Positions 33,722 to 41,699 of a stretch of DNA of 64,000 nt are shown piece by piece. Source of the stretch: Nonomuraea jiangxiensis (GTDB lineage: Bacteria > Actinomycetota > Actinomycetes > Streptosporangiales > Streptosporangiaceae); contig NZ_FNDJ01000001.1 in NCBI RefSeq assembly GCF_900099965.1, forward strand, positions 543,766 through 607,765, in the 5' to 3' direction. The number at the start of each line of letters is the position of its first letter. Position 1 is the first letter of the stretch. Position numbers and translations under genes: made by a program. The notes beneath the pieces were generated by a model. The model saw only the letters and a program-made list of their open reading frames with translations, made no database searches and had not been told where the DNA came from.

Positions 33722-33740
33722 GGGAGGCTGACCGCCTCCC
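33722..33740 (+). terminator. Hairpin after the carbonic anhydrase gene
   Basis: GGGAGGC-TGACC-GCCTCCC, a 7-bp stem starting 26 bases after the stop codon. No T tract. Confidence 0.45.
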
Positions 33741-33932
33741 CGGCCCCGGCGGCCGGTCGGACGGGCGAATGCGGTCATGCCGTCGGGCAGGACGGGACGC
33801 CGATGGCATGGTGCGACTCGCGGTCGCCGGGCCGCTCGCCGAAGTTTCTGATGATTCCTACTGGTTCGCGTCAACCCGTGGTGGAGCTCAGGGAGTGTCA
33901 AGGACGGCTTGCACCGACTGAGAGGAGATCGG

Positions 33933-34454
33933 GTGGACGGGGATTTCGCGGACTTCGTACGGAGCCGGGGTGACCACCACCTGAAAACGGCCGTCCTGCT
34001 CACCGGCGACTGGCATGCGGCCGAGGACCTGGTGCAGTCCAGTCTGGGCAAGTTGTACCGGGTGTGGCCGCGGCTGGACACCACGCACGAACCGGACGCC
34101 TACCTGCGCCGCATCCTGGTCAACACCTACCGATCCTGGTGGCGTGCCCGGTGGCGCCGCGAGATCCCGCGCGCCGAACTGCCCCAGGCGCCCGGTCCCG
34201 GCGACCTGGAAGAGGCCGGGGTCGTGGCCGAGGACGTCCGCAACGCGCTGGCCAAACTGCCCACCAGGCAGCGGACGGCCCTCGTGCTGCGGTTCTTCGC
34301 GGACCTGCCGGAGGCGGAGGTCGCCGACCTGATGGGCTGTTCGGCCGGGACGGTCAAGACCCACACGCATCGCGGCCTGCAGGCGATGCGGCGGCTGATC
34401 CCGCCCGACGTGCTGGTCAACCGAACGGAGGAGGAAGGGAGTGGGATCAGGTGA
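33933..34454 (+). CDS. SigE-family ECF sigma factor
   Basis: A 173-residue sigma factor of the actinomycete SigE-like group. Region 2 is DFADFVRSRGDHHLKTAVLLTGD, written here as FVRSRGDHHLKTAVLLTGD, then AEDLVQSSLGKLYRVWPRL and AYLRRILVNTYRSWWR. Region 4 is LPTRQRTALVLRFFADLPEAE, given as RQRTALVLRFFADLPEAE, then VADLMGCSAGTVKTHTHRGL. GTG 33933 follows GAGGAG. The next gene, which encodes a one-helix membrane protein, begins right after it or overlaps by GTGA, so it is probably the partner that controls this sigma factor. Confidence 0.92.
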   Translation: MDGDFADFVRSRGDHHLKTAVLLTGDWHAAEDLVQSSLGKLYRVWPRLDTTHEPDAYLRRILVNTYRSWWRARWRREIPRAELPQAPGPGDLEEAGVVAEDVRNALAKLPTRQRTALVLRFFADLPEAEVADLMGCSAGTVKTHTHRGLQAMRRLIPPDVLVNRTEEEGSGIR

Positions 34455-34477
34455 GACACCAGAACGAGGAGCCGTCC

Positions 34478-35332
34478 ATGAACGAGCATGAGTTTCGCAC
34501 CCTACTCATCAAGGCGACCGAGGATCGGCCCGCGGGCATCGACCTCATGCCGGCGACACCGCCCGCGCGCGGGCGCCGGCCCATCGGGTTCCCGCTCGCC
34601 GGGCGCCGGCGGCCGGCCCGGGCCCTGGTCCCGATAGCCGCGCTGGGCGTGGCCGCCGCGGTGGGCGCCCTGGTGGTGGTCCTGCCCGTCAACCAGTCCT
34701 CGGCCCAGGCCCAGGTGGCCGCCGCAGTGGCGAACACCAGCCGGCAGAGCTACCGCATCCACAGCACCAGCGGGGCCAAGACGTTCGACGGCGCCTTCGA
34801 CCCGGTACGGGGAATCGGGGTCATCAAGGAGGCCACCACCGGGTCGGAGACCCGCTTCATCGGCGACCTGATGTACAGCCGGGACCGCTCCGGCTCGGAG
34901 TGGGTGGTCGCGCGGCGCGACCATGCGGAGCTCGATGACGCGCCGGCCGTCATCAAGCTGGTCAAGCTCGCCCCGATGGAACCCGAGGCGGCGCTTGAGC
35001 AGCTGCGTTCGGCGACCGACGTCCAGGAGGAGCGCTCGGTCTCCGGCCAGGGCTGGGACGGGCAGCGGTTCACGTTCGCGCTGGAGGCCGGCGCCCGGCC
35101 CGATGCCAAGGGCGGCGCCCAGGAGAAGCCGGCGGACGCCACCGGCTCCGTGGACGTGGACGACGAGGGCCGGGTCCGCCGGCTCGATGTGACCTTCAGC
35201 GACAACGGCCACCGCAACGTGATGGACTTCACGGACTTCGGCGCCGAGGTGACGGTCGAGGCGCCGCCCGCCGCCGAGGTGCGGGAGGAGCCGGTCGAGA
35301 AGGCGGTGCACCCCAAGCAGAAGGTCCAGTAG
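34478..35332 (+). CDS. Single-pass membrane protein, likely partner of the SigE-type sigma factor
   Basis: A 284-residue protein: a short cytoplasmic segment (1-47), one membrane helix (about 48-70, ALVPIAALGVAAAVGALVVV) and an extracellular domain with beta-rich, LolA/RseB-like character (SYRIHSTSGAKTFDGAFDP, IGDLMYSRDRSGSEWVVA). No zinc-finger anti-sigma domain is visible, so an anti-sigma role rests on position and topology only. ATG 34478 has GAGGAG upstream; GTG 34451 would overlap the sigma stop. A small stem-loop covers its stop codon. Confidence 0.7.
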   Translation: MNEHEFRTLLIKATEDRPAGIDLMPATPPARGRRPIGFPLAGRRRPARALVPIAALGVAAAVGALVVVLPVNQSSAQAQVAAAVANTSRQSYRIHSTSGAKTFDGAFDPVRGIGVIKEATTGSETRFIGDLMYSRDRSGSEWVVARRDHAELDDAPAVIKLVKLAPMEPEAALEQLRSATDVQEERSVSGQGWDGQRFTFALEAGARPDAKGGAQEKPADATGSVDVDDEGRVRRLDVTFSDNGHRNVMDFTDFGAEVTVEAPPAAEVREEPVEKAVHPKQKVQ

Positions 35333-35346
35333 CCGGAACTCCGGCT
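35331..35346 (+). terminator. Hairpin at the end of the sigma/membrane-protein operon
   Basis: AGCCGG-AACT-CCGGCT, a 6-bp stem starting within the stop codon TAG (35330-35332). No T tract. Confidence 0.35.
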
Positions 35347-35398
35347 CGCGCCCTCCCACAGGAACCTCACCCTCCAGGGCATCGGCCCGAAACGGTGA

Positions 35399-35881
35399 TC
35401 AGAGGGCCGGCAGCACCGACGCGGGCAGCCGGCCGGCGGGACGGTAGACCGCGCACATCACGTCGCGGTCGCCGTCCGCCCACGTCTCCGCGGTCGGCAT
35501 GACCGGGTAGTACTCCAGGTCGGGCCGGCCGCCGCGCCACAACTCGGCGAACCGCTCACCACAGCTCCTCCAGGCGAACGCGGCCAGCCCCGCCCGGTCG
35601 TACGGGCCGTCGGGCACGTGCGTGAAACCGTACGACTGGTTGTCGGCGCCCTGCGCGCAGGGCGTGTAGACCACGATCGGCTCGCCCGCGCCCGGCGAGT
35701 ACGTCGGGTCGCTGAAGCACTCTCCGCCCTCGATCAGCAGGATCCCGGTCGTCTCGGCGGTGATGAAACCCTCGCTCTTCACCGCCGGCCGCTCGGGCGG
35801 CACCACGAACAGCGTGCCGAGCGCGGCGACCGCGGGCAGCAGCCCCCAGCGGCGGATGGCCGGCCGGCGGGTCGTCGCCAT
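35399..35881 (-). CDS. Small secreted or membrane-anchored protein, septum-formation-domain-like
   Basis: A 160-residue protein with an N-terminal hydrophobic segment after basic residues (RRPAIRRWGLLPAVAALGTL), then an extracellular part with four Cys: GGECFSDP, YTPCAQGADNQSYGF, WRSCGERFAELW, DRDVMCAVYRP. The GxCF...PC...C...W-x-x-GDR-x-V-x-C-A layout matches the Septum_form domain found in actinomycete extracellular proteins. The function in that family is not established. It is divergent from a purple-acid-phosphatase-like gene. Confidence 0.65.
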   Translation of the reverse strand: MATTRRPAIRRWGLLPAVAALGTLFVVPPERPAVKSEGFITAETTGILLIEGGECFSDPTYSPGAGEPIVVYTPCAQGADNQSYGFTHVPDGPYDRAGLAAFAWRSCGERFAELWRGGRPDLEYYPVMPTAETWADGDRDVMCAVYRPAGRLPASVLPAL

Positions 35882-35950
35882 CCGGTCCTCCTCGCGTCCG
35901 AGTGATCAGCTCACACCTGGCCCGCATGATCAAGGCCGAGCGTAGCCGGG

Positions 35951-36093
35951 GCCGGGGAAACCCCGGGCCAACGCCGGGTGGCCGGCGCATTGACGATCAC
36001 GAATTCACTCGCAGGACGCGCACCGGACAGATGATCGTCAGCGGTACCTGGCTGAATTCGCCTCGTCCGGCCGTGATCGCGGCCGGACGAGGC
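35951..36093 (+). promoter_or_regulatory. Structured 5' leader of the phosphatase gene with three nested or serial inverted repeats
   Basis: Three inverted repeats precede the GTG at 36115: CCGGGG-AAA-CCCCGG (35952-35966), TGACGATCA-N32-TGATCGTCA (35991-36040), and a strong 13-bp-arm hairpin GCCTCGTCCGGCC-N8-GGCCGGACGAGGC (36060-36093) that ends 21 nt before the start codon. No T tract follows. I cannot match it to a known riboswitch. Confidence 0.5.
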
Positions 36094-36114
36094 AGCTTCC
36101 TCAATGGAGTAGAA

Positions 36115-37806
36115 GTGAATGAGCCCAGGAAGCCGTGGCCGCTCAGGTCCCGGCAGGCGAAGCTCGCGGCCGTCGGTGCCGGCGCGCTGCTCATCGGTGG
36201 TTTAGCCATCGGCCCCGCCGCCATCGGTGCGGCGGCGCCGCCCAAGTATCCCGCCGCCGAGCAGCACAAGCCGTCCCCGGTCCCGGACCGGATCATCCTC
36301 ATCCCCACCGCCACCCCCGCCACCAGCCAGCGCGTGAGCTGGCGGGCGGAGGCCACCGCGGACACCGCGCAGGCCGAGATCCTGATCGCGCCGCGCGCGC
36401 TCGGCCAGGTCCAGCCGGCCGCGGGCGCGGTGACGAACGTCAAGGCCATCGCCAGCACGCCGGTGAACACCACGCTCGGGTACGCCTCGACGTACCACAC
36501 GGTGGAGTTCGGCGGGCTGCGGCCGGACACCCGCTACACCTACCGCGTCGGCGACGGCACCAACTGGAGCCCGTGGACCGACTTCACGACCGCCGCAGCC
36601 GGCTTCGAGCCGTTCTCCTTCATCTACTACGGTGACGCGCAGAACTACATCGACTCCGCGGTGCCGCGCGTCTTCCGCCAGGCGTTCGGTGACCGGCCGC
36701 AGGCCAAGGCCATCGTCAACGCCGGCGACCTCATCGACTCCGCCAACAGCGAGGAGCAGTGGGGGCAGTGGTTCCAGGCCGGCGGGTTCATCGACGGCCA
36801 GGTCAACAACATCTCCGTCCCGGGCAACCACGAGTACAGCGGCGGCCTGTCCACCTTCTGGCGGCCGCAGTTCCCGTACCCGGACAACGGGCCCGGCAAC
36901 GCCGAGCTGAAGCAGACCGCCTACACCGTTGACTACCAGGGCGTACGCTTCGTCGGCCTGGACAGCAACGTGCAGAGCAACGCCTCGCTGATGGCCGCGC
37001 AGACCGCCTGGCTGGAGAGCGTGCTCAAGGACAATCCGAACAAGTGGACCGTGGTGACCTTCCACCACCCCGTCTACTCCACCACCGGCACCCGCAACAA
37101 CCCGAACGTGCGCGCCCAGTGGGCCCCGCTGTTCGAGAAGTACGGCGTGGACCTCGTGCTCCAGGGCCACGACCACTCCTACGGGCGCGGCAACCAGGTG
37201 GCGGCCCGCAAGTCGACGACCGTGCACAACGGCGTCGCCTACGTGGTGTCGGTCTCCGGCGGCAAGATGTACGCGCTCAACAACGGCGAGAACTGGACCG
37301 GCAACGGCGCCGAGGTGCGCAGCACCAGCCAGAACACGCAGCTCTACCAGCTCATCGACGTGGCCGAGGACACCATCACGTTCGAGGCGCGCTACGCCAA
37401 CGGCGAGCACCACGACGGGTTCCTCATCCGCAAGAACGACAAGGGCGAGCGCACCGTCAACGAGATCCGCACCGCCGAGAACACGGTCGGCGAGCAGGTC
37501 ACCGTGGACAAGACCTCGGTACGGCGGGCGGAGCAGGTCAAGATCTCGGCCTACGGGTACGACCCGGGTGAGAAGGTGGCCGTGTGGTGGCGCGAGCGGG
37601 ACGACGACGCCGCCCGCCACGGCGGCGGCAACGGCAACGGCGGCAGGAACGGCACGCTGATCGGCTACGAGAAGGCCGATGAGCTGGGCCGGGTCGAGGA
37701 GACCGTGCGCGTGCCGTCCTCCGCGAAGCGCGGCGACGCCTACGTGGTCTACCTGGACAGCGAACACCAGAAGATCGCCAGCCCCGCCATCACCGTAACC
37801 AGGTAA
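36115..37806 (+). CDS. Secreted purple-acid-phosphatase-like metallophosphoesterase
   Basis: A 563-residue exported enzyme. The signal region is residues 15-45 (KLAAVGAGALLIGGLAIGPA). Residues about 55-165 are an N-terminal fibronectin-III-like domain of purple acid phosphatases (SQRVSWRAEATADTAQAEI, given without the full run; LRPDTRYTYRVGD). The metal site follows: YYGDAQ, NAGDLIDS, VPGNHEYSGG, FHHPVYST and LQGHDHSYGR, i.e. all five metallophosphoesterase blocks. Residues about 460-563 are an extra beta domain. GTG 36115 follows GGAG. It probably scavenges phosphate from organic esters. A hairpin-rich leader precedes it. Confidence 0.92.
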   Translation: MNEPRKPWPLRSRQAKLAAVGAGALLIGGLAIGPAAIGAAAPPKYPAAEQHKPSPVPDRIILIPTATPATSQRVSWRAEATADTAQAEILIAPRALGQVQPAAGAVTNVKAIASTPVNTTLGYASTYHTVEFGGLRPDTRYTYRVGDGTNWSPWTDFTTAAAGFEPFSFIYYGDAQNYIDSAVPRVFRQAFGDRPQAKAIVNAGDLIDSANSEEQWGQWFQAGGFIDGQVNNISVPGNHEYSGGLSTFWRPQFPYPDNGPGNAELKQTAYTVDYQGVRFVGLDSNVQSNASLMAAQTAWLESVLKDNPNKWTVVTFHHPVYSTTGTRNNPNVRAQWAPLFEKYGVDLVLQGHDHSYGRGNQVAARKSTTVHNGVAYVVSVSGGKMYALNNGENWTGNGAEVRSTSQNTQLYQLIDVAEDTITFEARYANGEHHDGFLIRKNDKGERTVNEIRTAENTVGEQVTVDKTSVRRAEQVKISAYGYDPGEKVAVWWRERDDDAARHGGGNGNGGRNGTLIGYEKADELGRVEETVRVPSSAKRGDAYVVYLDSEHQKIASPAITVTR

Positions 37807-37819
37807 CCCACCCCTGGGG

Positions 37820-37835
37820 CGTGCCGCAGGGCACG
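37820..37835 (+). terminator. Hairpin after the phosphatase gene
   Basis: CGTGCC-GCAG-GGCACG, 6-bp stem, 14 bases after the stop codon, no T tract. Confidence 0.35.
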
Positions 37836-37909
37836 ACCAAGTGATCCGCCCGGGGGAGGCGGTGTCCGCCCGCACGGCCTTCCCCGGGCTCTCGTACAGG
37901 AGCCACCTC

Positions 37910-38557
37910 GTGATCCTCCCTGTCATCGCACGCGCCTGCGTGCCACTCGTCGCCGTCGCGCTGGCCGTCGCACCGGCGGCGGCCGCCGCGGCGCACCCGT
38001 TCGGGCCGCCGTCCACGGCCAGGATCCGCGCCGAGGGGTCCCAGGTGACCCTCGCCTGGCTGCCCGCCGAGGACGACTGGGTGGCGATCGGCCGCTCGGT
38101 CGGCGCGTTCGGGGACCCGGCCGCCGGCATCGACACGACGCTGACCGGTGAGCAGCGGCTGGCCCGCTCCGCCGCCGTACGCGACTACCTGCTGGGCCGG
38201 ATCGGGGTGGCCCAGGCCGGGCGGCCCTGCGCGGCCGAGCTGGAACCGCTGGAACGGCTGCTCGCCGAGGGCGCCAGGTTCAGCTTCGAGTGCGCGAACC
38301 CGGTCGCCGAAGTGGACGTCCGGATCGCCGCGCTGACCGACCTGCACGAGGCGTACCGCACCGTGCTCACCGCCGAGACGCCGGCCACCCCCGCGCAGGC
38401 GGTGCTCACCGCGGCGACCGACACCCAGCGCCTGCGCTTCGACCCCACGGCGAGGGGCGGGGTGTCGCTCGTGGTGCCCGCCGTCGCGCTGGTGGCCGCG
38501 CTCGGGGCACTGGCCGCACTCCTGGTACGCCGGCGGCGGCAGGGCGTGCGCGGATGA
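37910..38557 (+). CDS. Secreted, membrane-anchored companion of the NicO metal exporter
   Basis: A 215-residue protein with a signal peptide (ACVPLVAVALAVAPAAAAAA), an extracellular domain beginning HPFGPPSTARIRAEG, and a C-terminal helix (VVPAVALVAALGALAALLV) with an RRRRQG stop-transfer. Similar proteins sit next to NicO-type nickel/cobalt transporters in actinomycetes. The His after the cleavage site could bind metal. GTG 37910 follows AGGAG. The stop overlaps the transporter ATG (ATGA), so the two act together. Confidence 0.75.
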   Translation: MILPVIARACVPLVAVALAVAPAAAAAAHPFGPPSTARIRAEGSQVTLAWLPAEDDWVAIGRSVGAFGDPAAGIDTTLTGEQRLARSAAVRDYLLGRIGVAQAGRPCAAELEPLERLLAEGARFSFECANPVAEVDVRIAALTDLHEAYRTVLTAETPATPAQAVLTAATDTQRLRFDPTARGGVSLVVPAVALVAALGALAALLVRRRRQGVRG

Positions 38558-39333
38558 ACGGCTTCACCGGACCGGAGAACTACCTGGTCGCGCTGTTCGA
38601 CGGGGCGGGCCTGTTCTGGCTCGCACTGGTCGTGGCACTGGGGGTGGGCGCGCTGCACGCGGTCGCGCCGGGCCACGGCAAGAGCGTGACGGCGGCCTAC
38701 CTGATCGGCACCCACGGCCGTTACCGCGACGCGGTGCGCCTCGGGGTGGTGGTCGCGCTCATGCACACGGTGTCGGTCCTGGCGCTCGCGCTGGCCTGGG
38801 TGGGGCTGACGAGCGCCGCCGTCGGCACCAAGGCGGTCACGGCGTGGCTGCAGGTGATCGCGGGCGCGGTCGTGATCGCCGTCGGGGCCCACCTGACCTA
38901 CCGCCACTTCCGCCACCGCGGAACCCACGGCCACGGCCACGGACATGGTCACGGACATGGTCACGGCCACGGGCACGGGCACGGTGATGAGCAACCGGCC
39001 GATCCGTGGTCGCGGCGCGGGCTCATCGCGTTGGCGCTCTCCGGCGGGCTGGTCCCCTCGCCTTCGGCGTTCATCGTGCTGGTCAGCGGCCTGCTCACCG
39101 GACGGGCGCTGGACGCCGTCGTGCTGGTGCTGGCCTTCGGCGTCGGGATGGCCGTCACCCTGACCGCCGTCGGGGTCGTGACCGTGCGCGGCGCCGCGCT
39201 GCTGACCAGCGGGACCCCGAGGTTCCGGCTGCTGCGCGTGGTGAGCGCCTGGACGCCCGCGCTGGCGGGCATCGCCGTGACCGTCGGCGGCTGCCTCTAC
39301 CTGGCCACCGCCGTCACGACGCTGGCCGCGTGA
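38554..39333 (+). CDS. NicO-family nickel/cobalt transporter (RcnA-like)
   Basis: A 259-residue membrane protein with six or seven helices. The N-terminal helix has HAVAPGHGKSVTAAYLIG, the metal-binding signature of NicO/RcnA, and a further HTVSVL helix. A cytoplasmic loop (residues about 120-146) is a His-Gly repeat of roughly eleven His that would collect or sense metal. After the loop comes LSGGLVPSPSAFIVL. Export of excess Ni2+/Co2+ is the usual role. ATGA overlap links it to the secreted companion. Confidence 0.9.
   Translation: MNGFTGPENYLVALFDGAGLFWLALVVALGVGALHAVAPGHGKSVTAAYLIGTHGRYRDAVRLGVVVALMHTVSVLALALAWVGLTSAAVGTKAVTAWLQVIAGAVVIAVGAHLTYRHFRHRGTHGHGHGHGHGHGHGHGHGHGDEQPADPWSRRGLIALALSGGLVPSPSAFIVLVSGLLTGRALDAVVLVLAFGVGMAVTLTAVGVVTVRGAALLTSGTPRFRLLRVVSAWTPALAGIAVTVGGCLYLATAVTTLAA
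38926..38986 (+). repeat. Six-base tandem repeat encoding the His-Gly loop
   Basis: GGCCAC/GGACAT/GGTCAC/GGGCAC hexamers in tandem encode alternating Gly and His in the transporter's central loop; copy number can change in frame. Confidence 0.85.
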
Positions 39334-39440
39334 CCTCCGCCGGGAAAATCCGCATCGCCCGTGTCGATTCCGGCCGGGCTCGTCGGTCGTACTCCATGAG
39401 GGCGCCGACCGACGGCGCCCGCGACAACGGAGGAATCCCG

Positions 39441-40058
39441 ATGCGGAAACTGATGGTGACCACTTTCCTGTCGCTGGACGGCGTCATGCAGGCGCCGGGC
39501 GGGCCCGACGAGGACCGCGACGGCGGGTTCGGGCACGGCGGCTGGGGCGCGCCGCACTTCGACGAGCAGTTCGTGAAGGTGATGGAGACGCTGGTCGAGC
39601 GGGGCGAGGCACTGCTGCTCGGGCGCAGGACGTACGAGATCTTCGCCGCCTCCTGGCCGAAGGCCGGGCCCGACGACGTGATCGGGGCGAAGCTGAACAG
39701 CATGCCGAAGTACGTCGCCTCGCGCACGCTCGACCAGGTGACGTGGCAGAACTCGACACTGCTCACCGGCGCCGTCCCCGAGGCGGTCGCCGAGCTCAAG
39801 CGGGGCGAGGGCGGCGAGATCCAGGTGCACGGCAGCGGTGACCTCCTCCAGACGCTCGTCGCCCACGATCTCGTCGATGAGTTCCACCTGGTGGTCTGCC
39901 CGGTGCTGCTCGGCTCGGGCAAGCGGCTCTTCGGCGACGGCACGATCCCGGCGGGGCTCCAACTCGCCGGCAGCACCTCGACGGCCACCGGTGTCGTCAT
40001 CAGCACGTACCGGCGGGCGGGCAAGGTCGAGTACGGCGTGATGGAGGTCGGGGACTGA
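39441..40058 (+). CDS. Dihydrofolate-reductase-fold family protein (RibD C-terminal/YyaP-like)
   Basis: A 205-residue protein that begins MRKLMVTTFLSLDGVMQAPG, as in the large DHFR-like RibD_C group. It has GRRTYEIFAASWP, the NSTLLTG stretch and IQVHGSGDLLQTLVAHDLVDE (shown in part as HGSGDLLQTL), all NADPH-binding elements of the fold. It is not the folate enzyme of thymidylate synthesis; the substrate is unknown. GGAGG precedes the ATG. Single gene. Confidence 0.88.
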   Translation: MRKLMVTTFLSLDGVMQAPGGPDEDRDGGFGHGGWGAPHFDEQFVKVMETLVERGEALLLGRRTYEIFAASWPKAGPDDVIGAKLNSMPKYVASRTLDQVTWQNSTLLTGAVPEAVAELKRGEGGEIQVHGSGDLLQTLVAHDLVDEFHLVVCPVLLGSGKRLFGDGTIPAGLQLAGSTSTATGVVISTYRRAGKVEYGVMEVGD

Positions 40059-40190
40059 CGGCCTGCTGCCGGTCGCAGATGTCCTTGAGCGCCTCCCAAC
40101 CCGGGAAGTCGCGTGGAGAACCTCCGCATTTGAGTCGTCGACTTCCGCCCGGCGGCAGTGTGAGCTGTGACGGTGGGGGTTGAGGTGACC

Positions 40191-41615
40191 ATGGGGGACG
40201 AGGACGACGTCTTCGACGTGATCGTGATGGGCGCGGGCCCGGTCGGGCTCACGGCCGCCCGGCGGGCCGCGCGCGGCGGGTTGTCGGTGGCGCTCGTCGA
40301 GGAACGCCTGGCGGGCGGCGAGTGCCAGTTCTACGCTTGCGTACCGAGCAAGGCGCTGCTACGGCCGGTGGAGCTGGCCGCGGAGGTCTCCCGGATGCCC
40401 GGGCTGGAGCTGCGCGGACCCATCGACACCGCCGCGGTGCTGGCCCGCCGCGACGAGACCGTGTTCGACTTCGACGACGCCGTGCTGGTGCGCCTGGCCG
40501 AGAACTATCCCGCGACGCTGATCCGCGGCCGGGCCCGGCTGGCCGGGCCGCTGCGGGTGGAGACGGCCACGCGGGATGGCGGCCGGCGGTCGCTGCGGGC
40601 ACGGCACGCCGTCGTGGTCGCGACCGGCAGCGACCCCGCCGTCCCGGACGTGCCGGGGCTGCGCGAGGCGCGCCCGTGGAGCAACCGCGAGGCGACCAGC
40701 GTGCGGCAGGTGCCCGAGCGGCTGGTGGTGATCGGCGGCGGGCCCGTCGCCTGCGAGATGTCCCAGGCGCTGCACGCGCTCGGCGCCCGCGAGACCACCA
40801 TGCTGGTCCATGGCGACCGGCTGCTGTCCCGGATGGAGCCGTTCACGGGCGAGCTGCTCGCCGACTCGCTCCGGAAGTCGGGCATCGACCTGCGCTTCCG
40901 CCGCCTGGCCCAGCGGGTCGAGCGGCCCGAGCCGGGCGGCCCGGTGACCGTGCACACCGACGACGGGCAGCGGATCGAGGCCGACGAGATCCTCGTCGGC
41001 ATCGGCCGGGACGTGGCCGTGCGCGACATCGGTCTGGAAACCGTCGGCCTGCAGCCGCACGGCCCGATCAAGGTGGACCGGAGCATGCGCGCCACCGGCG
41101 TCCCCGGCGGCTGGCTGTACGCCGTGGGCGACGTCAACGGCCGCAGCCTGCTCACCCACATGGGCAAATATCAGGCTCGGGTGTGCGGTGACGTGATCGC
41201 CGCCCGCGCCAAGGGGCTGCCGGACAACCGGCCCTCGATGCGTGACATCGTCGACCCCGCGAGCAGCCCGCAGATCATCTTCACCGACCCGCAGATCTGG
41301 ATGGTCGGCTGTACCGAGGCCCGGGCGCGGGCCGAGGGGTATCCGGTGCGGGTGGTGGAGTACGACCTCGGCGCGATCGAGGGGGCCTACCTACAGGCGG
41401 AGGGTTACACCGGGCGGGCCAAGATCGTCGTGGACGAGGAGCGGCGGGTGCTGCTCGGCGTCACCTTCGCGGGCCCCGCAGTGGTGGACCACCTCCAGAC
41501 GGCCACCCTTGCCGTGACCGCCCAGGTCCCGCTCGACCAGCTCTGGCACGTCGTCCCGGCGTTCCCGACGGTGAGCGAGATCTGGGTCGCGCTGCTGGAG
41601 GAGTACGGCCTGTGA
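40191..41615 (+). CDS. FAD-dependent pyridine nucleotide-disulfide oxidoreductase (dihydrolipoamide dehydrogenase-like)
   Basis: A 474-residue flavoenzyme with GAGPVGLTAARRA (FAD), the redox-active pair in GGECQFYACVPSK (C-x4-C), NAD motif VIGGGPVACEMSQAL, and YAVGDVNGRSLLTHMGKYQ. The C-terminal active-site His is in HVVPAFPTVSE. The disulfide loop sequence differs from lipoamide dehydrogenases and mercuric reductases (usually CLNxGCxPSK), so it is probably a divergent STH/Mer-like reductase of unknown substrate. ATG 40191 has GAGG 6 nt upstream; GTG 40167 is less likely. Confidence 0.88.
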   Translation: MGDEDDVFDVIVMGAGPVGLTAARRAARGGLSVALVEERLAGGECQFYACVPSKALLRPVELAAEVSRMPGLELRGPIDTAAVLARRDETVFDFDDAVLVRLAENYPATLIRGRARLAGPLRVETATRDGGRRSLRARHAVVVATGSDPAVPDVPGLREARPWSNREATSVRQVPERLVVIGGGPVACEMSQALHALGARETTMLVHGDRLLSRMEPFTGELLADSLRKSGIDLRFRRLAQRVERPEPGGPVTVHTDDGQRIEADEILVGIGRDVAVRDIGLETVGLQPHGPIKVDRSMRATGVPGGWLYAVGDVNGRSLLTHMGKYQARVCGDVIAARAKGLPDNRPSMRDIVDPASSPQIIFTDPQIWMVGCTEARARAEGYPVRVVEYDLGAIEGAYLQAEGYTGRAKIVVDEERRVLLGVTFAGPAVVDHLQTATLAVTAQVPLDQLWHVVPAFPTVSEIWVALLEEYGL

Positions 41616-41699
41616 GCCCGGCGTACGCGGCGCTGGCGACCGCTGGAGGCGGGCCTCCCGCCTGGGGCGAAGCCGGCCAGGCGCGACGGGAGCCGTAGG

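Noticed and set aside
35951..36093. Known riboswitch (c-di-AMP, cobalamin or M-box) upstream of the phosphatase
   Set aside because: No conserved core motif of these classes could be matched; only stem-loops are seen, so it is reported as a structured leader.
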